Assembly (NCBI RefSeq): GCF_031157275.1
Contig: NZ_JAVIFW010000001.1
Span: 310,001 to 374,000, forward strand
Source of the DNA: Streptomyces sp. LHD-70
GTDB taxonomy: Bacteria; Actinomycetota; Actinomycetes; Streptomycetales; Streptomycetaceae
Direction of reading: 5' to 3'
Length of the DNA: 64,000 nucleotides
The position numbers were made by a program, and so were the translations under genes. Below the pieces are notes generated by a model. It saw only the letters and a program-made list of their open reading frames with translations. It made no database searches and had not been told where the DNA came from. This document shows, in pieces, positions 8,376 through 17,965 of the stretch. Within the stretch, counting starts at the first letter, position 1, and every line of letters starts with the position of its first letter.

Positions 8376-9821
8376 ATGACAGCGGATACGGCCGGATACG
8401 GTGCTTCGCACGGGCCCCGGCCGCGAGGATCACGGGGTCCTCGCGGAAAGAACCTGACGCTCCTGACCGCGTCCACCGCGATGGACAACGCCGAGAGCAG
8501 CGTGACCACGGTCCTCTTCCCCCTCATGCGTGACGCGATGGGCCTCACCTCATCGGCACTGGGAACGATCGTGGCCGTGGCCAAGGTGGTGGGGATGGTC
8601 GCGGGAATCCCGTGGGTGCTGCTGGCCCGCAGGTTCCGGCGCAAGGTCGTCCTGGCCGTGTGCTCCGGCTTCTGGGGCATCTGGATCATCCTGGCCGCCA
8701 TGGCAGGCGACTTCACGCAGTTCGTCGTGCTCTACGGGATCGCGGCGGCCGGGTTCGCCGGGGCCGGCCCCATCGCCCTGGAGATTCTCGGCGATCTCTA
8801 CGAGGACAACCGCCGTGGCCGAGTGACAGGCATGCTCTACGGCGGCGTCGCCCTCATCGCCGGGGTGAGCGCGCCGTTGTTCGGCCAGCTCTCCGGTCTG
8901 GAGGACGGATGGCGGTACGGATACCTGATTTCGGGCGTGACGTGCCTGGTCGTGGGCGTGCTGATCCTGATGTTCCTGGACGACCCGAGGCCGGCCGCAC
9001 CACAGCCACTCACCGCAGCGGAGGCCATCGAGGACAAGGCCCGCACCGTGCGCAGCGGACTGCGCGAGCTGGCCCGTATCCGGACCTTCCGGCTCATCCT
9101 CTTGCAGCGGCTGTTCTCCGGCCAGAACGTCATGATGAGTTTCGGCGTGGTCTTCCTGGTCGAGGAGCGCGGCTTCTCGACGGCCACCGCGTCCGTCGTC
9201 GCGCTCCCGTTCGCGCTCGGGTATCTGGGCGGAACCCTCGCCGGCGGGCTCATCAACGACCGCGTGCATCGGCTGCGTCCGCTGAGCGGCCGGGTCGTCA
9301 TGCTCCAGATCAGTCAACTGGCCTTCGCGGGTGTCGCGTTGATCTGCATCCAGACGGTCTCGCACAGCATCGGGCTCTACGTCCCGCTCTTCGCCGTACT
9401 CGGATTCCTCCAAGGACAGGTCCCCGTCGTAAACCGGCCGTTGATCATGGCGGTGGTCCGTCCCGAACTGCGAGCCCTGGCCTTCGCGGTGTCGGTCTCC
9501 ACAGTCGAAGCCTTCGCCTACGCCGGCTACGCGCTGCTGACGGGCTTCCTGGGCGATGCCGTCGGCCTGCAGAGCGCACTGCTCATCGTGACGGTCCTGC
9601 TCACTGCGTTCAACGGGCTGGCCTCGGCGGCCCTGTACCGGCCGTATGCACACGACAGCACCGCTCTGACCGACCTGACGCTACGCAAAGGCCTACGCAA
9701 AGGCCTACGCAAAGGCCTACGCAAGGGCCCAACCGCAGCCGCCCCGGAAGGGGCATCCCGGCCGTCTCCTGATCCCGGCCCCCTCCCCGCACCACACACG
9801 AAGGAACTACCGCCGTCATGA
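8376..9821 (+). CDS. MFS transporter
   Basis: 481 residues with about twelve hydrophobic helices. The loop between helices 2 and 3 carries the MFS signature in the form GIPWVLLARRFRRKV, and a second such motif (INDRVHRL) follows mid-protein. The start is taken at 8376 because GGGAGA lies six bases upstream; an ATG at 8358 lacks a site. The cytosolic C-terminus contains a fourfold LRKG repeat (9681-9728) followed by a Pro/Ala-rich tail. The stop codon overlaps the next gene's start (ATGA at 9818), so it is translationally coupled to the amidohydrolase. It probably imports the compound that the two hydrolases downstream degrade. Confidence 0.9.
   Translation: MTADTAGYGASHGPRPRGSRGPRGKNLTLLTASTAMDNAESSVTTVLFPLMRDAMGLTSSALGTIVAVAKVVGMVAGIPWVLLARRFRRKVVLAVCSGFWGIWIILAAMAGDFTQFVVLYGIAAAGFAGAGPIALEILGDLYEDNRRGRVTGMLYGGVALIAGVSAPLFGQLSGLEDGWRYGYLISGVTCLVVGVLILMFLDDPRPAAPQPLTAAEAIEDKARTVRSGLRELARIRTFRLILLQRLFSGQNVMMSFGVVFLVEERGFSTATASVVALPFALGYLGGTLAGGLINDRVHRLRPLSGRVVMLQISQLAFAGVALICIQTVSHSIGLYVPLFAVLGFLQGQVPVVNRPLIMAVVRPELRALAFAVSVSTVEAFAYAGYALLTGFLGDAVGLQSALLIVTVLLTAFNGLASAALYRPYAHDSTALTDLTLRKGLRKGLRKGLRKGPTAAAPEGASRPSPDPGPLPAPHTKELPPS
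9681..9728 (+). repeat. 12-bp unit x4 in the MFS C-terminus
   Basis: Four copies of CTACGCAAAGGC (last copy one base different), in frame, encoding LRKG four times: a strongly basic cytosolic patch. In-frame tandem expansion. Confidence 0.9.
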
Positions 9822-11062
9822 ACGACACCACAGTCAGCGCCCTCATAGTCCGGGGTGGCCCCCTCATCGACGGCACGGGCGCCACCCCCGTAGCCGACGG
9901 AGCGGTCCACGTCGTCGACGGCCGCATCACCTGGGCAGGGTCCGCCTCCGCCGCACCTCCGGCACCACGGGGAGCCCGCGCGATCGACGCCCGAGGCGGC
10001 GCCATCCTGCCCGGCTTCATCGACTGCCACGTGCACCTCGCGGCGCCCGGCGGCGAGATGAGCCGCGTTCAGCTCGCGGCGATGCCCGCCTCTCTGCGCA
10101 CCCACCTGACCACGCCGCGCCTGTTGAACACCCTGCTGTCCGGCGTCACCACCGCACGCGACCTTGCGGGGCTCGACGCCGGCTTCAAGCAGGCGGTGGC
10201 CCGCGGCCTGGTCGCCGGACCGCGCCTCCAGGTCGCCGTGGCGATGATGTCGCCCACCGGCGGCCACGGCGACTTCCGCATGCCCACGGACAACGGCCCC
10301 ACGGAGCCCTCCGTCAGCCGCCTCGCCGACGGCATCGCGCAGTGCGCACACGAGGCCAGGAACCTGCTGCGGCAAGGCGCCGACCTGATCAAGGTCGCGG
10401 CCTCGGGCGGCGTGGGCAGCCCCACCGACCAGCCGGACGACGAAGGCTTCACCGAGGCGGAGATCCGCACCATCGTCGACGTGGCACGCGCACACCGCGG
10501 CAAGCGCGTCGCCGCGCACGCACAGGGACGCGGAGGAATCCTCAACGCGCTGCGCGCCGGCGTCGACAGCATCGAGCACGGCTACGAGATCGACGACGAG
10601 ATCATCGACCTCATGCTCGCCCAGGGCACCTTCCTCGTACCGACCCTGTCCACCGCCACCGCGAGCTTCGACCCGGCCGTCACCCCCGCGTGGACCGTCG
10701 CCAAGAAGAAGCAGTGGCAGGCACGCGCACTCGCCGCGATTCCGCGCGCCGTCGAGCGCGGCGTGAGGATTGCGATGGGCACGGACTGCGGCGTATCCGC
10801 GCACGGCGACAACCTGCGCGAGCTGGGCCACCTCGTCGACTGCGGCATGACGCCCATGAACGCGATCCTGGCAGGCACTTCGGTGGCCGCCGAACTCCTG
10901 GGCCTCGCGGCCGACATCGGAACCCTTGAGGCAGGCAAGCGCGCCGACGTCGTCATCGCTTCCTGCGACCCACTCGCCGACATCCACAAGCTGGGGGATG
11001 CCGCGAACATCCCGGTGGTCATCAAGGACGGCTCGGTCCACAAGAACACCTTCGAGAACTGA
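9818..11062 (+). CDS. Metal-dependent amidohydrolase
   Basis: A 414-residue amidohydrolase-superfamily protein of the imidazolonepropionase/prolidase-like branch. Metal ligands are visible in order: HVH in FIDCHVHLAAPGG (residues about 70), the Lys of LIKVAASGG, His in VAAHAQGRG, His in SIEHGYEIDDE and Asp in AMGTDCGVSAHGDN. N- and C-terminal strands form the usual composite beta-sandwich (RGGPLIDGTG ... KRADVVIASCDPL). It starts inside the MFS stop codon and is followed after 31 bp by an M20 hydrolase, so the operon appears to import and hydrolyse an amide-type compound. Exact substrate unknown. Confidence 0.92.
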   Translation: MNDTTVSALIVRGGPLIDGTGATPVADGAVHVVDGRITWAGSASAAPPAPRGARAIDARGGAILPGFIDCHVHLAAPGGEMSRVQLAAMPASLRTHLTTPRLLNTLLSGVTTARDLAGLDAGFKQAVARGLVAGPRLQVAVAMMSPTGGHGDFRMPTDNGPTEPSVSRLADGIAQCAHEARNLLRQGADLIKVAASGGVGSPTDQPDDEGFTEAEIRTIVDVARAHRGKRVAAHAQGRGGILNALRAGVDSIEHGYEIDDEIIDLMLAQGTFLVPTLSTATASFDPAVTPAWTVAKKKQWQARALAAIPRAVERGVRIAMGTDCGVSAHGDNLRELGHLVDCGMTPMNAILAGTSVAAELLGLAADIGTLEAGKRADVVIASCDPLADIHKLGDAANIPVVIKDGSVHKNTFEN

Positions 11063-11093
11063 CCTCGACATCCGACGGGAGAAACGGAACCAC

Positions 11094-12356
11094 ATGTCCA
11101 CGGCACCCTCCACGGCGGCGACGGCACACACCCTCGCCGCGGACCACGACCACCCCGCCGTCCTCGCGCTCTATGAGGAACTGCACCGCCACCCCGAGCT
11201 CTCGCATGCCGAGCACACCACGGCCGCCCGCGTCGCGAAGGAACTGCGGGCCCTCGGCGTCGAGGTGACGGAGAACGTCGGCGGTACCGGAGTCGTCGGG
11301 GTCCTGGAAAACGGTCCGGGCCGCACTGTGCTGGCGCGCGCGGACATGGACGCGCTGCCTGTCCAGGAGGCGACCGGACTGGCCTATGCGTCACGTGTCG
11401 ACGGGCTCATGCACGCTTGCGGCCACGACATGCACACCGCCATGCTGATCGGCGCCGCCCAGGCCCTCGCTCGCGGGCGCCAACACTGGAGCGGGACAGT
11501 GCTGTTCGTCTTCCAGCCGGCCGAGGAAACCGGGGAAGGCGCCCTCGCGATGCGCGACGACGGCCTGCTGAAGCGGTTCCCTTGCCCCGACGTACTGCTC
11601 GCCCAACATGTCAGCGCCGGACCCGCGGGCCTTGTGGCCCATGTCGAAGGCCCGGTTCTGGCAGCCTCGACCTCCCTCGACGTCGTCATCAACGGACGTG
11701 GCGGCCACGGATCACGCCCCGACACCACGATCGACCCCATCGTCATCGGCGCCGCCGTGGTCGGCCGGGTGCAGTCGATCGTTGCCCGGGAGATCGCCCC
11801 GCGCCAAAGTGCCGTCGTCACCGTGGGACGGTTCCACTCCGGCACAGCGAACAACGTCATCCCCGCGACAGCGGAGCTCGGCCTGTCCGTGCGCTCGGCC
11901 TCGGGCGAACTCCAGGACCAGATCGTGACGGCGATCCGGCGCATCGTGACCGGCGAGTGCGCGGCGGCGGGCACCCTCGCCGAGCCGGAGATCCGCATCG
12001 TGAAGTCCATGCCTGCGACGGTCAACGACCCCCGGACGGCCCGCCGCATCGCGCAGACGCACCGGGAGATGTTCGGCGCCGCACGCATCATCGACCCCGG
12101 AGCGGCCATGGGCAGCGAGGATTTCTCCGAACTCGCGGTCCGCCCTGACGGTACGTCAATTCCCTACCACTACTGGTTCCTGCCCTCCACCCTGGCCCCG
12201 GTCTGGGATGCGGCTCCCGGCACGTCACTGGAGGAGAAGTTCGCGCAGGTGCCGAGCGCCCACAGCCCGCACTTCGCCCCCGACCCCGCGGTACTCGGTC
12301 AAGGCGTCGCCGCCATGACCGGCGCGGTACTGACCGAACTCGACCAGAGGACGTAG
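11094..12356 (+). CDS. M20-family amidohydrolase (hippurate/N-acyl amino acid hydrolase type)
   Basis: 420 residues. The zinc site is readable: ADMDALPVQE, HACGHDMHTAML, PAEETGEGA and a C-terminal GSEDFSELA. The lid/dimerisation domain is present around GRGGHGSRPDTTIDPI. These are the marks of the AmhX/HipO/IAA-amino acid hydrolase group. The start at ATG 11094 follows a GGGAGAAA ribosome site; an in-frame extension further up would run into the amidohydrolase gene. As third gene of the MFS/amidohydrolase operon it probably cleaves the second amide bond of the imported compound. Confidence 0.93.
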   Translation: MSTAPSTAATAHTLAADHDHPAVLALYEELHRHPELSHAEHTTAARVAKELRALGVEVTENVGGTGVVGVLENGPGRTVLARADMDALPVQEATGLAYASRVDGLMHACGHDMHTAMLIGAAQALARGRQHWSGTVLFVFQPAEETGEGALAMRDDGLLKRFPCPDVLLAQHVSAGPAGLVAHVEGPVLAASTSLDVVINGRGGHGSRPDTTIDPIVIGAAVVGRVQSIVAREIAPRQSAVVTVGRFHSGTANNVIPATAELGLSVRSASGELQDQIVTAIRRIVTGECAAAGTLAEPEIRIVKSMPATVNDPRTARRIAQTHREMFGAARIIDPGAAMGSEDFSELAVRPDGTSIPYHYWFLPSTLAPVWDAAPGTSLEEKFAQVPSAHSPHFAPDPAVLGQGVAAMTGAVLTELDQRT

Positions 12357-12391
12357 CGCGGGCCCCGGCCTGCCGGAGCTGCCCTGAGGGC

Positions 12392-12640
12392 GACGCCTGG
12401 TACACGCATCGAGCAGACGCTGGCGAGGTCCGAAGCAGCGTCTTCCGGCTCCGCCTTGTTGCCATGGGCCCGGAGGCGCAGCAGCTTGCCGAGCAGGCTG
12501 CCGCGATACAGGTGAAGACTCGGGAGATCTTCTTCGCTGCCGACAGGGCGGACATGCTCGCCCGAGGCGAGGCAGCGGAGCATGCCTGTGAAGCCTTCGC
12601 GGTCGCCGCCAGAGAGGTGCTGGCCGAGAAAGACCGATAA
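12392..12640 (+). pseudogene. Fragment of an unknown helical protein
   Basis: An 83-codon frame ending at TAA 12640 reads like a genuine protein C-terminus: Ala/Glu/Gln-rich amphipathic helices (GPEAQQLAEQAAAIQVKTRE, then CEAFAVAAREVLAEKDR). No start codon with a ribosome site is present, and the frame begins only a few bases behind the M20 stop. I read it as the surviving 3' end of a truncated gene; the family is not recognised. The rest of 12641-12788 shows nothing. Confidence 0.4.
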
Positions 12641-12788
12641 GCAGCGGCACAGCCGCACAACGTTCGACGAGAACCGCTCAAAGTTCGGCGCGACGGAACA
12701 CTGGAGCCTCGTCCAGGGGACACTCAGTGCTGCTGTCCGTGAGGGCGGAAAGCGATCGTCTCTGTCACGGCCTACGACCGGGGCGACA

Positions 12789-13679
12789 TCACTCCATCGA
12801 CTCCAGAATGCGGTCGAGTGTCCGGCGCCCCATGCTGCTCATCGTCGGATTGCTCTCGGCGTAGTACCAGACAACACCCATCGCCTGGTCGAACGCCCAT
12901 GCCTTGCCGCGCTCCCACTCCAGATCGTCACAGGCCAGTGCCCGTCGGAGCACTTCCCGCGGGCCTGGCTGCAACAGGTGCCAGGCACTGACCAGGTCCA
13001 GCGCGGGGTCGGCCGGGCCGAAGCCGCCGGTGTCGAGTACGCCGCTGAGCCGGTCTCCCGCGACCAGTACGTTGCCGGGAATCAAGTCACCGTGGCTCAT
13101 CACGTCGGCACCCGTGCGCGGCAACTCCCGAAAGTGGCTCCACACCTGGCGCAGCCGGGGCACGTCGAGCAGCCCCTCACTCTCCTCGAAGCACTCCGCC
13201 ATCCAATCGTCGTGGTCGGTGAGAACGCCGCCACGATTTTCGCCGCTGAAAAGCCGCCCCCGCGTCTCGGCGTCCCGCAGGGCGGCGATGAAGGCCGCAA
13301 GGTCCTCGGCAAAAGTGGCCGACCCACTCGGGTCGGCATCAAAGGCGACCGTTCCCGGCAGCCATGTCTGGACCGACCACGGCATGGGGTAACCCGCTCC
13401 GGGCTTTCCCAAGGCGACGGGTTCCGGGGCGGGGAACCGGGAGACCTGCGCCAGCTCCGCGCTCGCCTGGGCTTCCTGCTCCAGAACAGCCAGCGCCTCG
13501 GCGGCATCGACTGGACGCAGTGGGAAACGCGCGGAGAGGTCGTCCCCGATGCGGAAGATGGCGTGGACCGTACCGGTCGACGGCAGGGGTCGGATCGGCT
13601 TGCCGCTCCACTGAGGGAACTGTTCTTGGATCAAGGTCGCAACGATGTCGGTGGTCAGGTCCACCTGGTCATCGTGCAT
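12789..13679 (-). CDS. Aminoglycoside phosphotransferase (APH) family protein
   Basis: About 296 residues of the APH/choline-kinase fold. The catalytic loop is intact (HGDLIPGNVL). The metal-binding loop is LDTGGFGPADPALDL where most APHs have IDWGDAGIGDP, so the Asp is kept but the Trp is replaced by Thr. The ATG at 13679 (MHDDQVDLTT) is chosen because homologous proteins begin there; an ATG at 13712 would add 11 residues without a ribosome site. It stands alone, divergent from the M20 operon and preceded by unusual repeats. It could phosphorylate an antibiotic or a small metabolite; family members are common in Streptomyces and resistance cannot be assumed. Confidence 0.88.
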   Translation of the reverse strand: MHDDQVDLTTDIVATLIQEQFPQWSGKPIRPLPSTGTVHAIFRIGDDLSARFPLRPVDAAEALAVLEQEAQASAELAQVSRFPAPEPVALGKPGAGYPMPWSVQTWLPGTVAFDADPSGSATFAEDLAAFIAALRDAETRGRLFSGENRGGVLTDHDDWMAECFEESEGLLDVPRLRQVWSHFRELPRTGADVMSHGDLIPGNVLVAGDRLSGVLDTGGFGPADPALDLVSAWHLLQPGPREVLRRALACDDLEWERGKAWAFDQAMGVVWYYAESNPTMSSMGRRTLDRILESME

Positions 13680-13732
13680 AGCCATTCCCGCAAGCCCTTC
13701 CACCAGTCCCATTCGAAACGCCGGAAGCAGAC

Positions 13733-13867
13733 CAGATCAGCTCAGACGACAGCCAGTATTCATGCGCCAGGGTTCAGATCAATTGAGTTTTTCGCCCACC
13801 CAGGTGTCTCAAACCGTTCTGGTCGCCCCAGGTCACAGGGCCGGCTTCGGACCAGATCACTTGAGAC
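13733..13867. repeat. Three CAGATCA-TGAG(A) boxes with an inverted partner
   Basis: Between aspA and the APH gene three related 15-mers occur: CAGATCAGCTCAGAC (13733), CAGATCAATTGAGTT (13775) and CAGATCACTTGAGAC (13853). GTCTCAA-N6-CTGGTC at 13806-13824 is the inverted counterpart of GACCAG-N5-TTGAGAC at 13850-13867. The set could be an operator array for the APH gene or a structured 3' end of the asparagine operon. Confidence 0.5.
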
Positions 13868-13978
13868 GGTGCCGGTGAGCGACGCCTCCGTCAGGCCGCA
13901 CGACTCATCACAGGTGAAGGGTGCTTCGATCGGACAGGCCGGGAGCCCCGCGCTCAACCGCAGGTGGGGCAACCCGCC

Positions 13979-15391
13979 TCAGGTCACGGGCACGCCGCTG
14001 CCCGCGACGACCTCGGGCCGCAGCAGGGCGGCGAGCTTTTCGGCGGGCAACAGGCCCTTCTCCAGGACGAGTTCGGCCACGCCCCTGCCGCTGACGAGGG
14101 CCTCCTTGGCGATGTCGGTGGCGGCGGTGTATCCGATGTGCGGGTTGAGGGCGGTGACCAGGCCGATGGAGTTCTCCACGCTCGCGCGCAGCGCCTCGGT
14201 GTTGGCGGTGATGCCGTCGACGCAGCGCTCGGCGAGCGTGAGGCAGGCGGCCCGCAGGTGGGTGATGCTCTCAGACAGGGAGTGCAGGATGATCGGCTCG
14301 AAGGCGTTGAGCTGGAGCTGTCCGGCCTCGGCGGCCATGGTGATGGTGACGTCGTTGCCGATCACCTCGAAGGCGACCTGGTTGACGACCTCGGGGATCA
14401 CGGGGTTGACCTTGCCGGGCATGATCGACGAACCGGCCTGAACGGGCGGGAGGTTGATCTCGCCGAGACCGGCGCGCGGCCCGGAGGACAGCAGGCGCAG
14501 GTCGTTGCAGCTCTTGGAGAGCTTGACGGCGATGCGCTTGAGGACGCCGGACATCTGGACGAACGCGCCGCAGTCCTGGGTGGCCTCGACCAGGTTGGCG
14601 GCGGTGACCAGGGGCAGCCCGGTGATGTCGGAGAGGTGGCGGCGGGCCGACTCGGCGTATCCGGCAGGGGCGTTGAGGCCGGTGCCGATGGCCGTCGCCC
14701 CCAGGTTGATCTCGTGGACCAGTTCGACGGCCTCGGCGAGGCGGCTGCGGTCCTCGTCGAGCATGACGGCGTACGCCGAGAACTCCTGGCCGAGCGTCAT
14801 CGGCACCGCGTCCTGGAGCTGGGTGCGGCCCATCTTCAGGACGTCACGGAACTCGACGGCCTTGCGGCCGAAGGAGTCCTGCAGGACGGCCATCGCCTTG
14901 AGCAGGCCGCGCACCGCGAAGACCGTCGCGACCTTGACGGCGGTGGGGTAGACGTAGTTGGTGGACTGGCCGAGGTTGACGTCCTCGTTGGGGTGCAGGT
15001 GCTCGTACTGCCCCTTGGCGTGGCCGAGCAGCTCCAACGCCCGGTTGGCGACGACCTCGTTGGCGTTCATGTTGGTCGAGGTGCCGGCGCCGCCCTGGAT
15101 GACGTCCACGACGAACTGGTCGTGCAGCTTGCCGTCGCGGATCTCGCGGCAGGCGGCGACGATCGCGGCGGCCTTCTCGGGCGACAGCAGACCGAGTTCC
15201 TCGTTGGCGAGGGCGGCGGCTTCCTTGACCGCGGCGAGGGCGTCGATGAGGTGCGGGTAGGCGGAGATCCGGGAGCCCGTGATGGGGAAGTTCTCCGTGG
15301 CGCGCAGGGTGTGCACGCCCCAGTACGCGTCGGCGGGAATGTCCCGGTCTCCGAGCAGATCGTGTTCGCTGCGAGTGACGTCGGCGGCCAT
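13979..15391 (-). CDS. aspA: Aspartate ammonia-lyase (aspartase)
   Basis: 470 residues of the fumarase/aspartase superfamily, which splits L-aspartate into fumarate and ammonia. The family signature GSSIMPGKVNP is intact, as are the TSTNMNANEV substrate-site block, the NYVYPTAVK region and the KMGRTQLQDAVPMT block. Aspartases rather than fumarases carry the phrase QGGAGTSTNMNANEV, supporting the assignment. It is the last gene of a four-gene minus-strand operon behind a GntR regulator, amino acid permease and asparaginase, and would convert the aspartate made by the asparaginase into the TCA-cycle intermediate fumarate. Starts 74 bp after the asparaginase stop. Confidence 0.96.
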   Translation of the reverse strand: MAADVTRSEHDLLGDRDIPADAYWGVHTLRATENFPITGSRISAYPHLIDALAAVKEAAALANEELGLLSPEKAAAIVAACREIRDGKLHDQFVVDVIQGGAGTSTNMNANEVVANRALELLGHAKGQYEHLHPNEDVNLGQSTNYVYPTAVKVATVFAVRGLLKAMAVLQDSFGRKAVEFRDVLKMGRTQLQDAVPMTLGQEFSAYAVMLDEDRSRLAEAVELVHEINLGATAIGTGLNAPAGYAESARRHLSDITGLPLVTAANLVEATQDCGAFVQMSGVLKRIAVKLSKSCNDLRLLSSGPRAGLGEINLPPVQAGSSIMPGKVNPVIPEVVNQVAFEVIGNDVTITMAAEAGQLQLNAFEPIILHSLSESITHLRAACLTLAERCVDGITANTEALRASVENSIGLVTALNPHIGYTAATDIAKEALVSGRGVAELVLEKGLLPAEKLAALLRPEVVAGSGVPVT

Positions 15392-15465
15392 GACGGTGTC
15401 GGTCTTCTTTCCGAAGTACGAATCAGGGGTAGGCAGTTGAGGGTTGCGGGGGCGGAGGAGGGTGG

Positions 15466-16482
15466 TCAGGCACAGGTCGGCAAGGTGACCGGGGCCAGGG
15501 CGCGCAGGGGCCGGATGGACCCCACCGGTCGCCCGCCGCCGAGCAGCGGTTGCCCGGCGAACTCGGTGAGCGACTCGGGGTCCACACCGGCCCGGACGAG
15601 GGCGGCGGCGGCGACCGGGACGCGGGCCCGGTCGGCACCGTCGGCGATCTTCACCGCGATCGCGCGGCCGTCCGGGAGCGCGGCGACCTCGACGCCCTCG
15701 AAGCCGTCCTTGGCGAGGAGTCCGGGAACGGCCCCCATCAGGGCGGCCACGTCGCGGCCGGCGCCGGAGGCCATCTCGGCGTGCTCGCGCATGGCGTTCG
15801 CCAACCGGGCCTCGTGGGTGCCGGGGGCGGCGGAGGTGATCCGGGCGGCGGCGCGGGCCAGGCCGTGCAGCGAGACGGAGAACAGCGGGGCGCCGCAGCC
15901 GTCGACGGTCACCTGGGCGATGCGCTGACCGGTGAGGTCCTCGACGGCGTCGGCGATCGTCTTCTGGAGGGGGTGGCCGGGGTCCGGATAGTCGTCCAGG
16001 GACCAGCCGTTGAGCTTGCAGGTGTACAGCATCGCCGCGTGCTTGCCCGAGCAGTTCTGGGCGAGGCGCGAGGGCGAGCGGCCCTCGCGCAGCCAGCTGT
16101 CCCGGACAGCGCTTCCGTACGGCATGTCCGTGACGTTGCGCAGGTCGTCCTCGGTGACTCCGGCGAGGTCGAGGATGCGCCGGGCTCCGGCGAGGTGGCG
16201 TTCCTCGCCGGAGTGGCTGGCGGCCGTGAGGGAGAGCAGCTCGCCGTCGAGGGGGAGCCCCGCCCGGAGCATGGCGACGGCCTGGACGGGCTTGAGTGTC
16301 GAGCGCGGGTGGAACGCGGCCTCGATGTCGCCGATCTGGAAACGGACCTCGCCGTCGGCCCCGAGGACGACGACGGAGCCGTAGTGGATGCCCTCGACGA
16401 CGCCACCGCGGACGAGGTGGGCGACGGGAGCGTGGAGGGGTTCGCGGACCAGGGGTGCGTCCGCCGGTGAACTGCCGTACAT
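15466..16482 (-). CDS. Asparaginase, Rhizobium etli (ReAV) type
   Basis: 338 residues of the asparaginase family typified by R. etli AnsA, unrelated to E. coli-type enzymes. The paired SxxK-like motifs of that class are visible: Ser61-x-x-Lys64 in HPRSTLKPVQA, the SHSGEERH serine and the Cys/Lys pair in NCSGKHAAM. The VDGCGAP cysteine that helps bind zinc in this class is also present. It hydrolyses L-asparagine to aspartate and ammonia. The ATG at 16482 is taken because the upstream extension is out of character. It is encoded between the permease (41-bp gap) and aspA, giving a complete uptake-to-fumarate route. Confidence 0.92.
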   Translation of the reverse strand: MYGSSPADAPLVREPLHAPVAHLVRGGVVEGIHYGSVVVLGADGEVRFQIGDIEAAFHPRSTLKPVQAVAMLRAGLPLDGELLSLTAASHSGEERHLAGARRILDLAGVTEDDLRNVTDMPYGSAVRDSWLREGRSPSRLAQNCSGKHAAMLYTCKLNGWSLDDYPDPGHPLQKTIADAVEDLTGQRIAQVTVDGCGAPLFSVSLHGLARAAARITSAAPGTHEARLANAMREHAEMASGAGRDVAALMGAVPGLLAKDGFEGVEVAALPDGRAIAVKIADGADRARVPVAAAALVRAGVDPESLTEFAGQPLLGGGRPVGSIRPLRALAPVTLPTCA

Positions 16483-16523
16483 CACTGTCTCTTTGAGGAT
16501 TGACGAAGGGGGTGCCGGGCCGG

Positions 16524-17963
16524 TCAGGCGTCGACGTCGGACGGGGTGCGTGTCTGGCGGCGGCGGATGGCGTACCACCCGGCGACGAGCGCGGCGACGA
16601 TCAGCGGCAGACACAGCACGGTCGTGCGTCCGGCGCCGCCGTCGGCGTACATGAGGACCAGGACGGTGGCGAGGAAGGCCAGCGTCACGAGTTGGGTCCA
16701 GGGGGAGCCGGGCAACTGGTAGCCGGGGCGGTCGAGTTCGCCCCGCTGGGTCTTCTGCCAGAACACCAGGTGACAGATCATGATCATGCCCCAGGTGGCG
16801 AGGATGCCGACCGCGGCGAAGTTCAGCACGATCTCGAAGGCGTCGGCCGGGACCACGAAGTTCAGGCCGACACCCAGCACACAGATACCGCTCGTGAGCA
16901 GGATGCCGCCGTACGGGACCTGGCTGCGGCTCATCACGCCGGTGAACTTCGGCGCGGAGCCGGACATCGCCATGGAGCGCAGGATGCGGCCGGTGGAGTA
17001 CAGGCCGGAGTTGAGCGAGGACATCGCCGCGGTGAGCACGACGAGGTTCATCACCCCGCCCGCCGCCGGAATGCCGATGTTGGAAAGCACGGTCACGAAG
17101 GGGCTCTCGGCGGACGTGTACTTGCTCCACGGCAGCAGCATCGAAAGGAGCACCACCGAGCCGACGTAGAACAGGCCCACACGCCACATGATCGAGTTGA
17201 TCGCCTTCGGCATGATCTTCTCGGGGTTCTCGGTCTCACCGGCCGCGACACCGACCAACTCGACGGAGGCGTACGCGAAGACGACGCCCTGGATGATCAG
17301 CAGCATCGGCAGCAGACCGTTGGGAAAGACGCCGCCGTGGTCCGCGATGAGGGCCGGGCCGGGGGTGCTGCCGTCGATCGGGTGCTGCGTGACAAGCAGG
17401 AAGATGCCGATGCACATGAAGAGCACCAGCGCGCCGACCTTGACGATGGCGAACCAGAACTCCAGCTCGCCGAAGATCTTCACCGAGATCAGGTTCACGG
17501 TGAGGACCACGGCAAGGGCGATCAGCGCGATCACCCACTGGGGTATGTCGGAGAACATGCCCCAGTAGTGGGTGTAGGTGGCGACCGCGGTGATGTCGGC
17601 GATGCCGGTGGTGGCCCAGTTCAGGAAGTACATCCAGCCCGCGGTGTACGCGCCCTTCTCGCCGAGGAACTCACGGGCGTACGACACGAAGGCGCCGGAC
17701 GACGGGCGGTACAGGACGAGTTCGCCGAGGGCGCGCACGACCAGGAAGGCGAAGAGGCCGCAGACGGCGTACGCGATGAAGAGGGCGGGCCCGGCGTCCG
17801 CGAGGCGGCCGCCTGCGCCGAGGAAGAGGCCGGTGCCGATGGCGCCGCCGATGGCGATCATGTTGACGTGCCGGGACTTCAGCGACTTGCTGTAGCCCGC
17901 GTCACCGGCGTCGACGTGCCGGGTTGCAGGGCGCATCTCTTCTTTGAGGTGCTGTTCGCTCAC
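16524..17963 (-). CDS. ansP: Amino acid permease, probably L-asparagine permease
   Basis: 479 residues, twelve predicted helices, of the amino acid transporter (AAT) family. The family start [20 protein letters not shown] is clear, as is the [15 protein letters not shown] loop. Sequence style and length fit AnsP, the asparagine permease of actinobacteria; location next to an asparaginase and aspartase supports this but does not prove substrate. GTG start at 17963, two bases behind the regulator's stop codon, with a GGAAGGCGGA ribosome site inside the regulator gene: translational coupling. Integral in the cytoplasmic membrane. Confidence 0.9.
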   Translation of the reverse strand: MSEQHLKEEMRPATRHVDAGDAGYSKSLKSRHVNMIAIGGAIGTGLFLGAGGRLADAGPALFIAYAVCGLFAFLVVRALGELVLYRPSSGAFVSYAREFLGEKGAYTAGWMYFLNWATTGIADITAVATYTHYWGMFSDIPQWVIALIALAVVLTVNLISVKIFGELEFWFAIVKVGALVLFMCIGIFLLVTQHPIDGSTPGPALIADHGGVFPNGLLPMLLIIQGVVFAYASVELVGVAAGETENPEKIMPKAINSIMWRVGLFYVGSVVLLSMLLPWSKYTSAESPFVTVLSNIGIPAAGGVMNLVVLTAAMSSLNSGLYSTGRILRSMAMSGSAPKFTGVMSRSQVPYGGILLTSGICVLGVGLNFVVPADAFEIVLNFAAVGILATWGMIMICHLVFWQKTQRGELDRPGYQLPGSPWTQLVTLAFLATVLVLMYADGGAGRTTVLCLPLIVAALVAGWYAIRRRQTRTPSDVDA

Positions 17964-17965
17964 GC

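Noticed and set aside
12789..13679. Calling this gene an antibiotic-resistance determinant
   Set aside because: APH-fold proteins without resistance roles are common in Streptomyces, and the metal loop is atypical.
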